Shown: positions 5,948 to 13,033 of the stretch, piece by piece
How the letters are laid out: the number at the start of each line of letters is the position of its first letter
How positions within the stretch are numbered: the stretch's first letter is position 1
Source of the DNA: Desulfobacteraceae bacterium
GTDB taxonomy: Bacteria > Desulfobacterota > Desulfobacteria > Desulfobacterales > Desulfosarcinaceae
Direction of reading: 5' to 3'
DNA length: 14,116 bases
Assembly (NCBI GenBank): GCA_027025615.1
Contig: JALVQM010000280.1
Location: forward strand, 1-14,116
The notes under the pieces: model-generated
What the model saw: only the letters and a program-made list of their open reading frames with translations
The model's database searches: none
What the model was told of the DNA's origin: nothing
Made by a program: the position numbers and the translations under genes

Positions 5948-7159
5948 TTATCCACCTACAGCACCGGCCATCTTGAAGATTGGCAGGTACATGGAAACTA
6001 CCAGGCCGCCGATTACTACACCTAGAAAAACAATCATGAACGGTTCTATCATTGCGGTCAGATTTTCAACCGCCTGGTCGACTTCCTCGTCATAAAAGTC
6101 GGCAATTTTTTCCATCATGGCATCAAGGGCACCGGTTGATTCCCCGACAGCAATCATTTGGCATACCATGGGTGGGAAAACACCACTTTCATATAGGGGA
6201 TCGGCCATGGTGCGGCCTTCGGCAATTCCTGAACGCACGTTGTAAATAGCATTTTCGACAATTTTATTACCGGCTGTCTTGGCAACAATATCAAGCGCAT
6301 CAAGGATGGCTACCCCGCTTCCCAGCATTGTACCCATGGTACGGGTAAACTTGGCCACGGCCACCTTGCGGATCAGAACCCCGAATACCGGCAATTTGAG
6401 CAATAGCGCGTCTACGCTCCGGCGTCCTTTTTCAGTCTTGTAGTATTGTTTGAAAGTAATGATAAAAATTACGAGGGCTATGAGCATATAGGCGATTTTT
6501 GATTTAACAAAGTCGCTCAATTTTATGACTATAAGCGTCGGTGTCGGCAACGAGCTGCCAAAATCGGCAAACATTTCCTGGAATACCGGAATCACATAGA
6601 CCAGGATAACGATTACAACGGCTACAGCCACTGTAATGGTTATTATCGGATACACCATGGCGCCTTTGACTTTGCGTTTCAGGGCGGCGGCTTTCTCCAT
6701 GTAACCGGCCAGACGTTTCAAAATGGTATCCAGAATACCGCCTGCTTCACCGGCAGCAATCATGTTAACAAAAAGGGCATCGAAATGCTTGGGAAATTTT
6801 TTCAAGGAATCTGCAAGGGTAGCACCACTTTCCACCGATTCCTTTATCTTCCTGAGCATCTTTTTAAAGGTTGAATTCTCCTGCTGGGCCTGGAGAATGT
6901 CAAGGCACTGAATTATCGGCAAACCTGCATCTATCATTGTCGAAAACTGCCGTGCAAAAATGATTATATCGTGCTGTTTTACTTTGGGCTGCAAAAAAGA
7001 AACATTTTCAAACAAGTCCTTAGGCTTTTTCTTGATCTTTGTGGGTGAAATGCGCATTCTTGTGAGGTTTGCGCGAACAGCGGCCTCGCTAGCCGCCTCC
7101 ATTTCCCCTTTTTGAATCTGATTATTTCGGGTTTTACCTTCCCAGATATAAATCGGCAT
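5948..7159 (-). CDS. pilC: Type IV pilus inner-membrane platform protein PilC (GspF family)
   Basis: A 403-residue protein of normal PilC/GspF length. After an N-terminal cytoplasmic segment starting M-P-I-Y-I-W-E-G, it has two tandem T2SF domains (about 65-190 and 268-390), each with the conserved helical motif: F-A-R-Q-F-S-T-M-I-D-A-G-L-P and G-E-A-G-G in the first, F-T-R-T-M-G-T-M-L-G-S-G-V and G-E-S-T-G in the second. Hydrophobic helices lie at about 168-191, 222-238 and 372-394. PilC is the inner-membrane platform that couples the PilB/PilT ATPases to pilin assembly and retraction. The start is supported by AGGGGGA ending 5 bases upstream. pilS follows on the same strand after 259 bases. 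No pilB or pilT lies upstream; the next gene points the other way, so those ATPases must be elsewhere. A type II secretion GspF is the alternative, but the pilS neighbour favours PilC. Confidence 0.92.
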   Translation of the reverse strand: MPIYIWEGKTRNNQIQKGEMEAASEAAVRANLTRMRISPTKIKKKPKDLFENVSFLQPKVKQHDIIIFARQFSTMIDAGLPIIQCLDILQAQQENSTFKKMLRKIKESVESGATLADSLKKFPKHFDALFVNMIAAGEAGGILDTILKRLAGYMEKAAALKRKVKGAMVYPIITITVAVAVVIVILVYVIPVFQEMFADFGSSLPTPTLIVIKLSDFVKSKIAYMLIALVIFIITFKQYYKTEKGRRSVDALLLKLPVFGVLIRKVAVAKFTRTMGTMLGSGVAILDALDIVAKTAGNKIVENAIYNVRSGIAEGRTMADPLYESGVFPPMVCQMIAVGESTGALDAMMEKIADFYDEEVDQAVENLTAMIEPFMIVFLGVVIGGLVVSMYLPIFKMAGAVGG

Positions 7160-7186
7160 ATCGCTCCCCCTACCGTTGCTCTGGTT

Positions 7187-7260
7187 CCCTGCACGTTTGA
7201 AAAAATGTCACCTTACAGGCCCACTGTCGCCCCTGCAATGCTTGAAACTGGATTGCAGGG
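7187..7260 (-). promoter_or_regulatory. Alternative-hairpin leader upstream of pilC
   Basis: On the minus strand CCCTGCAAT (7260-7252) pairs perfectly over 9 bp with ATTGCAGGG (7239-7231) around a 12-nt loop. A second TGCAGGG at 7193-7187 can pair with the same first arm over 7 bp. The second copy lies about 15 bases upstream of the pilC Shine-Dalgarno. Two mutually exclusive stems next to a ribosome site look like a regulatory leader, but no known riboswitch core is recognisable. There is no U-run directly after the 9-bp hairpin; a T6 run occurs about 24 bases further on. Confidence 0.4.
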
Positions 7261-7330
7261 TAATGGAATGTGATCGTTTGCAAGCTCATAAGCTGTTGCC
7301 GATAAAGGTGTATTCTTGTATCCTTTTGGT

Positions 7331-7358
7331 ATCATAAACGTTTTTAAACGACAACCAA
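7331..7358 (-). promoter_or_regulatory. Candidate promoter for pilC-pilS
   Basis: On the minus strand TTGGTT (7358-7353) and TATGAT (7336-7331) are separated by 16 bases. This would give a leader of about 165 bases that includes the alternative hairpins. The -35 is weak and lies inside a tandem repeat, so activator dependence is possible. This is a match by eye. Confidence 0.3.
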
Positions 7359-7373
7359 TTTGTCAACCAATTA
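7350..7373. repeat. Tandem 12-bp repeat in the divergent pilC / CCA-enzyme intergenic region
   Basis: GACAACCAATTT (7350-7361) is directly followed by GTCAACCAATTA (7362-7373), with 10 of 12 positions identical. A repeat spaced about one helical turn, next to a candidate pilC promoter, could be a regulator binding site. The rest of the 356-bp intergenic region 7160-7515 holds the pilC leader, the candidate promoters listed separately, and no believable gene. Confidence 0.35.
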
Positions 7374-7414
7374 CTAATTACACATGAATTTCCATACTCA
7401 AGAAAGAAACTGTT

Positions 7415-7444
7415 TTGCATGGAAGTTATGAAACATGCTATACC
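7415..7444 (+). promoter_or_regulatory. Candidate promoter for the DHH-CBS-nucleotidyltransferase gene
   Basis: TTGCAT (7415-7420) and TATACC (7439-7444) are separated by 18 bases, about 70 bases before the start codon at 7516. The consensus match is moderate. It is the best plus-strand candidate I see in the region. Confidence 0.3.
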
Positions 7445-7515
7445 CAACTCAACCGCAATTATATACAAAAAGAATGCCAGGTTAAATAAAACCGTCAGGG
7501 GAAAATTCATTTGCC

Positions 7516-10188
7516 ATGGGAAAAAGATCAACAGAACCTGTAACTTTAATAACTACCCACGTAAATACTGATTTTGACGCACTGGCTTCGCTGCTGGCAG
7601 CTCAAAAGCTCTACCCTGAGGCGCTTGTCGTTTTCCCTGGCTCCCAGGAAAAAAGCCTGCGAAATTTTTTTATCCAGTCAGTTGTATATCTGTTCAATCT
7701 TGCGGAAATACGGGATATCGATATGGAAAGGGTCAGGCGCCTCGTGTTGGTTGACACCCGCAACCCTGAACGCCTGGGCCCCCTGACTTCACTTTTGAAA
7801 AAGAAAAACCTGGAAATCCATATTTATGATCATCATCCACCCAAGCCTAACGATCTCCGCGGCCAGGTAGAAATTTACCGCAAGGTTGGTGCAACCGCCA
7901 CTATCATGGCGAGCTTGCTGCAGCAGCGTAAAATTCATATATCTTCAGAAGAAGCGACAATTCTCTGCCTTGGTATATACGAGGACACCGGTGCTTTTAC
8001 TTTCAACTCCACAACTGCACAAGACTTCCAGGCAGCGGCATTCCTGCTTTCCAAAGGTGCAAATCTGAATATCATTGCCAATTTGATGGCCCGTGAGTTT
8101 AGTCCCGAACAAATAGGCTTTCTGAATGATCTGATTCAGTCGGCAACCTGGCATACAATTAATGGAGTAGAAATCGTAATTACCAAGACCAGCTATGATC
8201 GGTATCTGCCTGATTATGCTTTCCTGGTACACAAAATGGTTAAAATGGAAGGCATAGACAACCTGTTTGCAATAACTCTGATGGAAAACAAGGTATACAT
8301 TGTGGCCCGCAGCCGCTCAGGAGAAATAGATGTAGGTGCCGTTGCATCTGAACTGGGAGGTGGCGGCCATTTACATGCCGCTTCCGCAACCATCAAGGAG
8401 TACACCCTGGCCCAGGTGGAGCAAAAGCTGCTTAACATCTTGTATGCCCAGGTAAAGTCAAGGCGACGCGCCCGCCATTTGATGTCTCGCCCTCCCATTA
8501 CCATCAGCGCCAGCCATACTTGTCGTGAGGCTCAAAAAAGGCTCAGGCGTTATAATATTAACGCCCTGCTGGTAGTTGACCACGAAGGAAAGGAGGCTTT
8601 ATTAGGCTACATTACCCGCCAAACAGTTGAAAAGGCAATATATCACCACCTGGACCATGTGCCTGTGTCAGAATATATGGATACCGAAATGATAATTGCG
8701 GCGCCTGATGACGACCTGGAAACAATCCAGGAAAAAATAATAGCCCGCAAGCAACGAATTCTGCCGGTGGTCGAGGGACAAAAACTTGTAGGAGTCATTA
8801 CCCGGACTGACCTTCTTGATATCCTGGTCCGCCAGGCCAGATTCCACAATGATCGTTTCCCGGATCCTGACAAGCATGTAATCTCAGCCAGGACCCGCAA
8901 TATTGCCAATTTCATGAACGAACGTTTAAGCCGCCGTATCATGGATCTGCTTTCCGGTGCAGGTGAGATTGCCGCCGAACTAAACTACCAGGCATATGTG
9001 GTAGGCGGTTTCGTGAGGGACCTTTTTCTCTACCATCCCAATGAAGATGTTGACCTGGTTATTGAAGGAGATGGAATCGAATTTGCTAAAGCCCTGGCAA
9101 AGGCCAGGGGAGCACGCTTGCACACCCATGCCAAGTTTGGAACGGCGGTTGTGACTTTCAGCGATGGTTTCAAAGTCGATATCGCCACTGCCCGCCTGGA
9201 ATACTATCGCAGCCCGGCGGCCCTGCCGGACGTGGAGATGAGCTCGATCAAGCTCGATCTTTTCCGGCGCGATTTCACCGTTAATACATTAGCCATTGCT
9301 TTGAATCCAAACAAGTTCGGGCGGCTGATAGATTTCTTTGCAGCGCAGAAAGACATCAAGGACAGGGTTATCCGGGTATTGCACAACATGAGTTTTGTTG
9401 AAGATCCCACCCGGGTTTTCCGCGCCATCAGATTTGAGCAACGTTTCGGCTTCACCATCGGAAAGCTCACCGCCAGCCTGATTGAAAATGCGGTTAAGAT
9501 GGATTTTTTCAAACGCCTGTCAGGCAAAAGGGTGTTGACCGAAATGCGCCTTATCCTCCAAGAAGCAGACCCGCTGCCGGCCGTCAAAAGGATGCAAGAC
9601 TACAGCTTGTTAAAGGTCATGCACAAAGACATTCAATACAATACATCCATGGCAGAGTTGCTTGATGCAGTAAAACATGTACTTGCGTGGCACGATCTGC
9701 TCTTTATGGAGGACAATTACCAGCCTTGGAGAGTTTATTTCATGGCGCTTATCCATGGCCTTTCCCTGGGAAAAACGCTTACTTTGTGCAAGCGTCTGGA
9801 AATGCCTCCGAATCTGACTAACCGGTTTGGAAAACAGCGCCTTGCGGCTGAAAAATGCGCCCTCTGGCTTGACCGTAACAAGAATGCTCAGCCAAGTGAA
9901 ATTTACAATCGACTGTATTCATTCAAGGTAGAGCCTCTGCTGTACATGATGGCCTGCTGTCGAAGCCGGCATGGCAAAAAGGCTGTTTCTAACTATTACA
10001 CCAGTTACAGGCATATTCAACCGGCGGTAACCGGCAATGATCTCATAGCTATGGGGCTGGCACCGGGTCCATCTTTTCGTAAAATACTGGACAAGATACG
10101 TGAGGCCAAATTGAATGGCAGGGTAAAGACGGTCCAACAGGAAAAACACCTGGCCAGCCAACTGGCCGCCCGCTATGCCAAAAGATAA
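7516..10188 (+). CDS. tRNA nucleotidyltransferase (CCA/A-adding) fused to DHH and CBS domains
   Basis: An 890-residue three-part protein. Residues ~8-310 are a DHH/DHHA1 phosphoesterase: H15-V-N-T-D19-F-D21, V-D80-T-R, D105-H-H, E-D157-T-G and the DHHA1 loop G-G-G-G-H285-L-H. Two CBS domains follow (about 322-377 and 385-440; D-L-L-D-I-L at the end of the second). From about 455 comes the class II poly(A) polymerase/CCA-adding head: G-G-F-V-R-D (497-502), catalytic D511-V-D513, R-R-D-F-T-V-N, E-D-P-T-R-V-F-R-A-I-R-F-E-Q-R, then a helical tRNA-binding tail. The C-terminal part adds nucleotides to tRNA 3' ends. Large enzymes of this layout are known in Aquifex and Geobacter-type bacteria, where in some cases they add only the final A and a partner adds CC; which applies here cannot be read. 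The DHH motifs look intact, so nuclease or nucleotide-phosphodiesterase activity is possible. The start has only a distant AGGGGA (13 bases). trpS follows after 100 bases on the same strand. Confidence 0.93.
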   Translation: MGKRSTEPVTLITTHVNTDFDALASLLAAQKLYPEALVVFPGSQEKSLRNFFIQSVVYLFNLAEIRDIDMERVRRLVLVDTRNPERLGPLTSLLKKKNLEIHIYDHHPPKPNDLRGQVEIYRKVGATATIMASLLQQRKIHISSEEATILCLGIYEDTGAFTFNSTTAQDFQAAAFLLSKGANLNIIANLMAREFSPEQIGFLNDLIQSATWHTINGVEIVITKTSYDRYLPDYAFLVHKMVKMEGIDNLFAITLMENKVYIVARSRSGEIDVGAVASELGGGGHLHAASATIKEYTLAQVEQKLLNILYAQVKSRRRARHLMSRPPITISASHTCREAQKRLRRYNINALLVVDHEGKEALLGYITRQTVEKAIYHHLDHVPVSEYMDTEMIIAAPDDDLETIQEKIIARKQRILPVVEGQKLVGVITRTDLLDILVRQARFHNDRFPDPDKHVISARTRNIANFMNERLSRRIMDLLSGAGEIAAELNYQAYVVGGFVRDLFLYHPNEDVDLVIEGDGIEFAKALAKARGARLHTHAKFGTAVVTFSDGFKVDIATARLEYYRSPAALPDVEMSSIKLDLFRRDFTVNTLAIALNPNKFGRLIDFFAAQKDIKDRVIRVLHNMSFVEDPTRVFRAIRFEQRFGFTIGKLTASLIENAVKMDFFKRLSGKRVLTEMRLILQEADPLPAVKRMQDYSLLKVMHKDIQYNTSMAELLDAVKHVLAWHDLLFMEDNYQPWRVYFMALIHGLSLGKTLTLCKRLEMPPNLTNRFGKQRLAAEKCALWLDRNKNAQPSEIYNRLYSFKVEPLLYMMACCRSRHGKKAVSNYYTSYRHIQPAVTGNDLIAMGLAPGPSFRKILDKIREAKLNGRVKTVQQEKHLASQLAARYAKR

Positions 10189-10288
10189 TTTCCTTGATCT
10201 CGTGCAATAAAACGATTAGATGATTTGGGTTTAGCATCAAAATCGGACCGGCCGCAACGCCAAGGACGGTTCCTACAGGAGCTGCAAA

Positions 10289-11281
10289 ATGACCGATAAG
10301 AAACGAATTTTGAGCGGAATGAGGCCTACAGGACCTTTGCACCTGGGTAATTTCCACGGAGCCCTTGCCAACTGGATTGACATGCAGGACAAGTATGAAT
10401 GCTTTTTTTTCATAGCTGACTGGCATGCTTTGACCAGTGATTATGAAGACACCACCAGGATATCCGAATATGTACGTCAAATGGTTATCGATTGGCTGAG
10501 CGTTGGCCTATCACCACAGAAATGTACCCTTTTTATTCAATCAAAGGTGCCGGAACACGCTGAACTCTACCTGCTGCTCTCCATGATTACTCCGGTACCC
10601 TGGCTTGAACGGAACCCGACTTATAAAGACCAGATGGTCCAGCTTAAAAACAAGGATTTGTCGACCTTCGGTTTTTTGGGCTACCCCGTCCTACAGGCTG
10701 CCGATATTATCATCTATAAAGCCCAGGGTGTCCCGGTAGGTATCGACCAGGTTCCGCATGTGGAAATCACACGCGAAATTGCCAGGCGTTTCAATTACTT
10801 ATATGGATCAGTTTTTCCTGAACCAGAAGCCGTACTTACCGAAACGCCTAAAATTCTGGGGCTTGACCGCCGCAAAATGAGCAAAAGTTACGACAATGCA
10901 ATCTACCTTTCGGATTCATCCCAAGAGGTCGGCCGAAAAGTCATGCAGATGATAACAGATCCCCAGCGCAAAAGGCGCAATGATCCGGGTGACCCCGAAA
11001 TCTGCAACGTTTACGCGTTTCACAAAATGTATTCTGAAGAAAAAACAACACAACAGTGTGCCGAACAGTGCCGGGCGGCTGAAATCGGCTGTGTGGAGTG
11101 TAAAAAAATAATGGCCGAGGGCCTCCTGAACAGGCTGGAACCAATTCAGGAAAAACAGCAATACTACCGTAAACACCCGGAACTTGTAATGGAAATCATT
11201 GATCAAGGCAGCAAAAAGGCCCGCGAAGTTGCCCGCGAAACAATGTCCCAGGTACGCCAGGCCATCAAACTCAACTATTGA
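10289..11281 (+). CDS. trpS: Tryptophan-tRNA ligase with putative Fe-S cysteine motif
   Basis: A 330-residue class Ic aminoacyl-tRNA synthetase that charges tRNA-Trp with tryptophan in the cytoplasm. The HIGH-like motif is P-L-H-L-G-N (16-21), G-x-D-Q is at 151-154 and the K-M-S-K-S loop is at 196-200; length is normal. The start is fixed by AGGAG at 10277-10281, seven bases before the ATG. In the C-terminal helical domain, cysteines C239, C261, C268 and C271 form C-x21-C-x6-C-x2-C, nearly the pattern reported to bind a 4Fe-4S cluster in Thermotoga maritima TrpRS (C-x22-C-x6-C-x2-C). A further cysteine, C257, lies nearby. The match suggests this enzyme also carries a cluster near the tRNA anticodon-binding region; this is inference. 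It lies 100 bases after the CCA-enzyme gene and 50 bases before scpA, probably in one operon. Confidence 0.97.
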   Translation: MTDKKRILSGMRPTGPLHLGNFHGALANWIDMQDKYECFFFIADWHALTSDYEDTTRISEYVRQMVIDWLSVGLSPQKCTLFIQSKVPEHAELYLLLSMITPVPWLERNPTYKDQMVQLKNKDLSTFGFLGYPVLQAADIIIYKAQGVPVGIDQVPHVEITREIARRFNYLYGSVFPEPEAVLTETPKILGLDRRKMSKSYDNAIYLSDSSQEVGRKVMQMITDPQRKRRNDPGDPEICNVYAFHKMYSEEKTTQQCAEQCRAAEIGCVECKKIMAEGLLNRLEPIQEKQQYYRKHPELVMEIIDQGSKKAREVARETMSQVRQAIKLNY

Positions 11282-11331
11282 CCGGTCAGCCCCAGGGGCC
11301 GGGTTCCCAATTTGCCAACAAGGGCGGACCA

Positions 11332-12042
11332 ATGCAAAACATCTACCAGGTCAAACTGGATAACCTTTTTGAAGGCCCCATGGACCTTCTGGTCCACCTG
11401 ATCAAAAAAAACGAGGTCGATATCTACGACATTCCAATTGCTCTGATTACCAGGCAGTATCTTGAATACCTGGAATGGATGAAGATGATGAACATCGACT
11501 TTGCAGGCGAGTTCCTGGTAATGGCCGCGACATTAACCCAGATAAAATCGCGCATGCTCCTGCCCACCCATGGCAACGAGGATGAAGAAGAAGATCCGCG
11601 GATGGAAATCACCCGTCCGCTTATCGAGTATATCCGGATGAAAACAGCTGCTGAAGAACTTGCCAAACGCAACTTGCTGGGAGATAAAACTTTCACCAGG
11701 GTGGCAGCCAGGGCCGATTCACTTAAAGACACTGAACCGGAACTGGCTCAGGTGGGCTTGTTTGAACTGATAGATGCTTTTCAGAAAATTCTCAAGAAAA
11801 CCACCGGAAGCCATGTGGTAGACATGACCACTGAACCGCTTTCGGTAAAAGAACGGATGAACCAGCTGATTGAAATCCTGGAGGAAAAAGGTTCGCTAAC
11901 CTTCGAAAAACTTTTTGGCCAGTCACCTGATAAAATGGAAATTATCGTTACTTTCCTGGCTCTGCTGGAGCTTATGAAAATGAACCTTGTCCGTGCGGTA
12001 CAGAGTATGCCAACCGGAATTATAAGGGTTTTTTATGTCTGA
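11332..12042 (+). CDS. scpA: Segregation and condensation protein A (kleisin)
   Basis: A 236-residue kleisin that bridges the SMC ATPase heads and binds ScpB in the bacterial condensin complex, needed for chromosome compaction and segregation. The N-terminal family motif is Y-Q-V-K-L-D-N-L-F-E-G-P-M-D-L-L-V-H-L-I (5-24), followed by I-T-R-Q-Y-L-E-Y and F-L-V-M-A-A-T-L-T-Q-I-K-S-R-M-L-L-P. An acidic stretch (E-D-E-E-E-D) follows, and a C-terminal winged helix (V-T-F-L-A-L-L-E-L-M-K) ends the protein. The start ATG at 11332 matches where family proteins begin. An open extension back to a TTG at 11278, overlapping the trpS stop, gives a Gly/Pro/Gln-rich segment without family likeness. A weak AAGGG lies about 8 bases upstream. 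scpB follows after 6 bases, so the two are co-transcribed and probably translationally coupled. Confidence 0.95.
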   Translation: MQNIYQVKLDNLFEGPMDLLVHLIKKNEVDIYDIPIALITRQYLEYLEWMKMMNIDFAGEFLVMAATLTQIKSRMLLPTHGNEDEEEDPRMEITRPLIEYIRMKTAAEELAKRNLLGDKTFTRVAARADSLKDTEPELAQVGLFELIDAFQKILKKTTGSHVVDMTTEPLSVKERMNQLIEILEEKGSLTFEKLFGQSPDKMEIIVTFLALLELMKMNLVRAVQSMPTGIIRVFYV

Positions 12043-12048
12043 CGGATC

Positions 12049-12726
12049 ATGAGCAAAATGAAAGAGCTGCAGAACATAATCGAATGTCTTCTCTTTGTTG
12101 CCGATGAACCTATTTCCATGGACAAGTTCAAAGAGATCATCGAAAACGCCACTGCCCGGGAAATTGGTAAGGCTCTCCAGCTTCTGGAAGAACAGTACCG
12201 TCAGCGCCAGGGCGGATTCGAATTGCACCAGGTTGCCGGTGGATGGCAGTTACGCACACCGGCCCGCTATAATGAGTATGTTAAGAAATTTCTCAAGCCG
12301 ACTCCTGTCCGGCTTAGCAAGGCGGCCCTGGAAACACTTGCAATAGTAGCTTACAAACAGCCGATAATTAGAGCCGATATCGAACAAATAAGGGGTGTTG
12401 ACTGTGGAGGAGTATTACGGATGCTCCTGGAGCGTAAATTAATAAAGGTCCTGGGGCGCAGGGAAATCCCAGGTCGACCGCTGATTTATGCCACTACCAA
12501 GCAGTTCCTGGAAATGTTTGATCTCAAAGACCTCAGGGATCTTCCGTCCCCCAAGGAAATTGAGGAACTGACAGGAAATCCGGCCCCCGGCACTTCACTG
12601 GAATCAGGTGCAAATGTGCTACCTGATGCCGGGCCGGAAACCATGTCCCCTGAAACAACCTCCGGAAAAACCGAGTTAAAACAACCGACCGACGATACCT
12701 CCGGACAAGACCCAAAAAATGCTTGA
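12049..12726 (+). CDS. scpB: Segregation and condensation protein B
   Basis: A 225-residue ScpB, the winged-helix partner that dimerises and holds the central part of ScpA in the SMC-ScpAB complex. Two winged-helix modules cover about residues 5-170, with the typical E-C-L-L-F-V-A-D-E-P-I, Q-V-A-G-G-W-Q-L-R-T, L-S-K-A-A-L-E-T-L-A-I-V-A-Y-K-Q-P-I, I-R-G-V-D-C-G-G-V-L and G-R-P-L-I-Y-A-T-T motifs. The last ~45 residues (about 181-225) are rich in Pro, Thr, Ser, Glu and Gly and look disordered, a common variable tail. It begins 6 bases after the scpA stop without a strong Shine-Dalgarno, so coupling to scpA translation is likely. A second ATG at 12058 is an alternative start. The stop codon overlaps the -35 box of the tRNA promoter. 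Confidence 0.95.
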   Translation: MSKMKELQNIIECLLFVADEPISMDKFKEIIENATAREIGKALQLLEEQYRQRQGGFELHQVAGGWQLRTPARYNEYVKKFLKPTPVRLSKAALETLAIVAYKQPIIRADIEQIRGVDCGGVLRMLLERKLIKVLGRREIPGRPLIYATTKQFLEMFDLKDLRDLPSPKEIEELTGNPAPGTSLESGANVLPDAGPETMSPETTSGKTELKQPTDDTSGQDPKNA

Positions 12727-12752
12727 CTTGAATCAAGCCAACCCACTATATC
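12723..12752 (+). promoter_or_regulatory. Predicted promoter of tRNA-Val
   Basis: TTGACT (12723-12728) and TATATC (12747-12752) are 18 bases apart and would start transcription near 12760, eight bases before the tRNA. The -35 box overlaps the scpB stop codon. The same place forms a small GCTTGA/TCAAGC hairpin (12721-12726 with 12733-12738) without a T-run, so it is unlikely to be a terminator. Confidence 0.45.
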
Positions 12753-12767
12753 ATTTATCCTATTATT

Positions 12768-12842
12768 GGGCGGTTAACTCAGTGGGAGAGTGCCACCTTC
12801 ACACGGTGGAAGTCACTGGTTCAAATCCAGTACCGCCTACCA
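12768..12842 (+). tRNA. tRNA-Val, anticodon CAC
   Basis: A full cloverleaf of 75 bases. The acceptor stem is GGGCGGT with ACCGCCT (six Watson-Crick pairs plus a G1-U72 wobble), the D stem ACTC/GAGT, and the anticodon stem CCACC/GGTGG. The anticodon loop TTCACAC has the anticodon at 12800-12802, reading GUG valine codons. A 5-base variable loop, the T stem ACTGG/CCAGT with loop TTCAAAT, discriminator A73 and an encoded CCA complete the gene. The encoded CCA means the nucleotidyltransferase at 7516-10188 would serve only repair for this tRNA. A terminator follows 14 bases later. Confidence 0.97.
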
Positions 12843-12856
12843 ATTTTTGATCACAG

Positions 12857-12892
12857 CCCCGGCCGGCGACAAACTCCGGAACCGGGGTTTTT
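12857..12892 (+). terminator. Rho-independent terminator after tRNA-Val
   Basis: CCCCGGCCGG (12857-12866) pairs with CCGG-AA-CCGGGG (12876-12887), a 10-bp GC stem with a 2-nt bulge and a 9-nt loop, followed directly by five T (12888-12892). It would end the tRNA transcript and separate it from cobQ. Confidence 0.8.
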
Positions 12893-12932
12893 ACTTGTAG
12901 CGGCCATTGCTTTTGTTGGAAATCGAAACCGG

Positions 12933-12962
12933 TTGACCTTTTTACCTTACAATTGGTATTTT
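12933..12962 (+). promoter_or_regulatory. Candidate promoter for cobQ
   Basis: TTGACC (12933-12938) and TATTTT (12957-12962) are 18 bases apart. They lie past the tRNA terminator and about 70 bases before the cobQ start. I looked for a cobalamin riboswitch in 12893-13033 and found no B12-box-like segment, and the leader seems too short to hold one. Confidence 0.35.
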
Positions 12963-13033
12963 GCTGCGATTGATGGTTTTGATTTGTTGTAAAACACTTG
13001 CGACAGTGGCTACCAACATAAAGGCAGTTGGTA

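Noticed and set aside
7286..7531. 81-codon minus-strand frame with hydrophobic N-terminus
   Set aside because: It begins inside the start of the nucleotidyltransferase gene on the other strand, covers the divergent promoter region, and looks like chance hydrophobicity from AT-rich DNA.
11278..11331. TTG start extending ScpA by 18 residues and overlapping trpS
   Set aside because: The added segment is Gly/Pro/Gln-rich with no family resemblance; ScpA proteins typically begin at the Y-Q-V-K-L segment reached from ATG 11332.
12721..12738. GCTTGA/TCAAGC hairpin as scpB terminator
   Set aside because: Only 6 bp, not GC-rich and no T-run after it; the same bases serve better as the tRNA promoter -35 region.
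12893..13033. Cobalamin riboswitch in front of cobQ
   Set aside because: The ~140-base leader lacks a B12-box-like segment and is too short for the usual aptamer.
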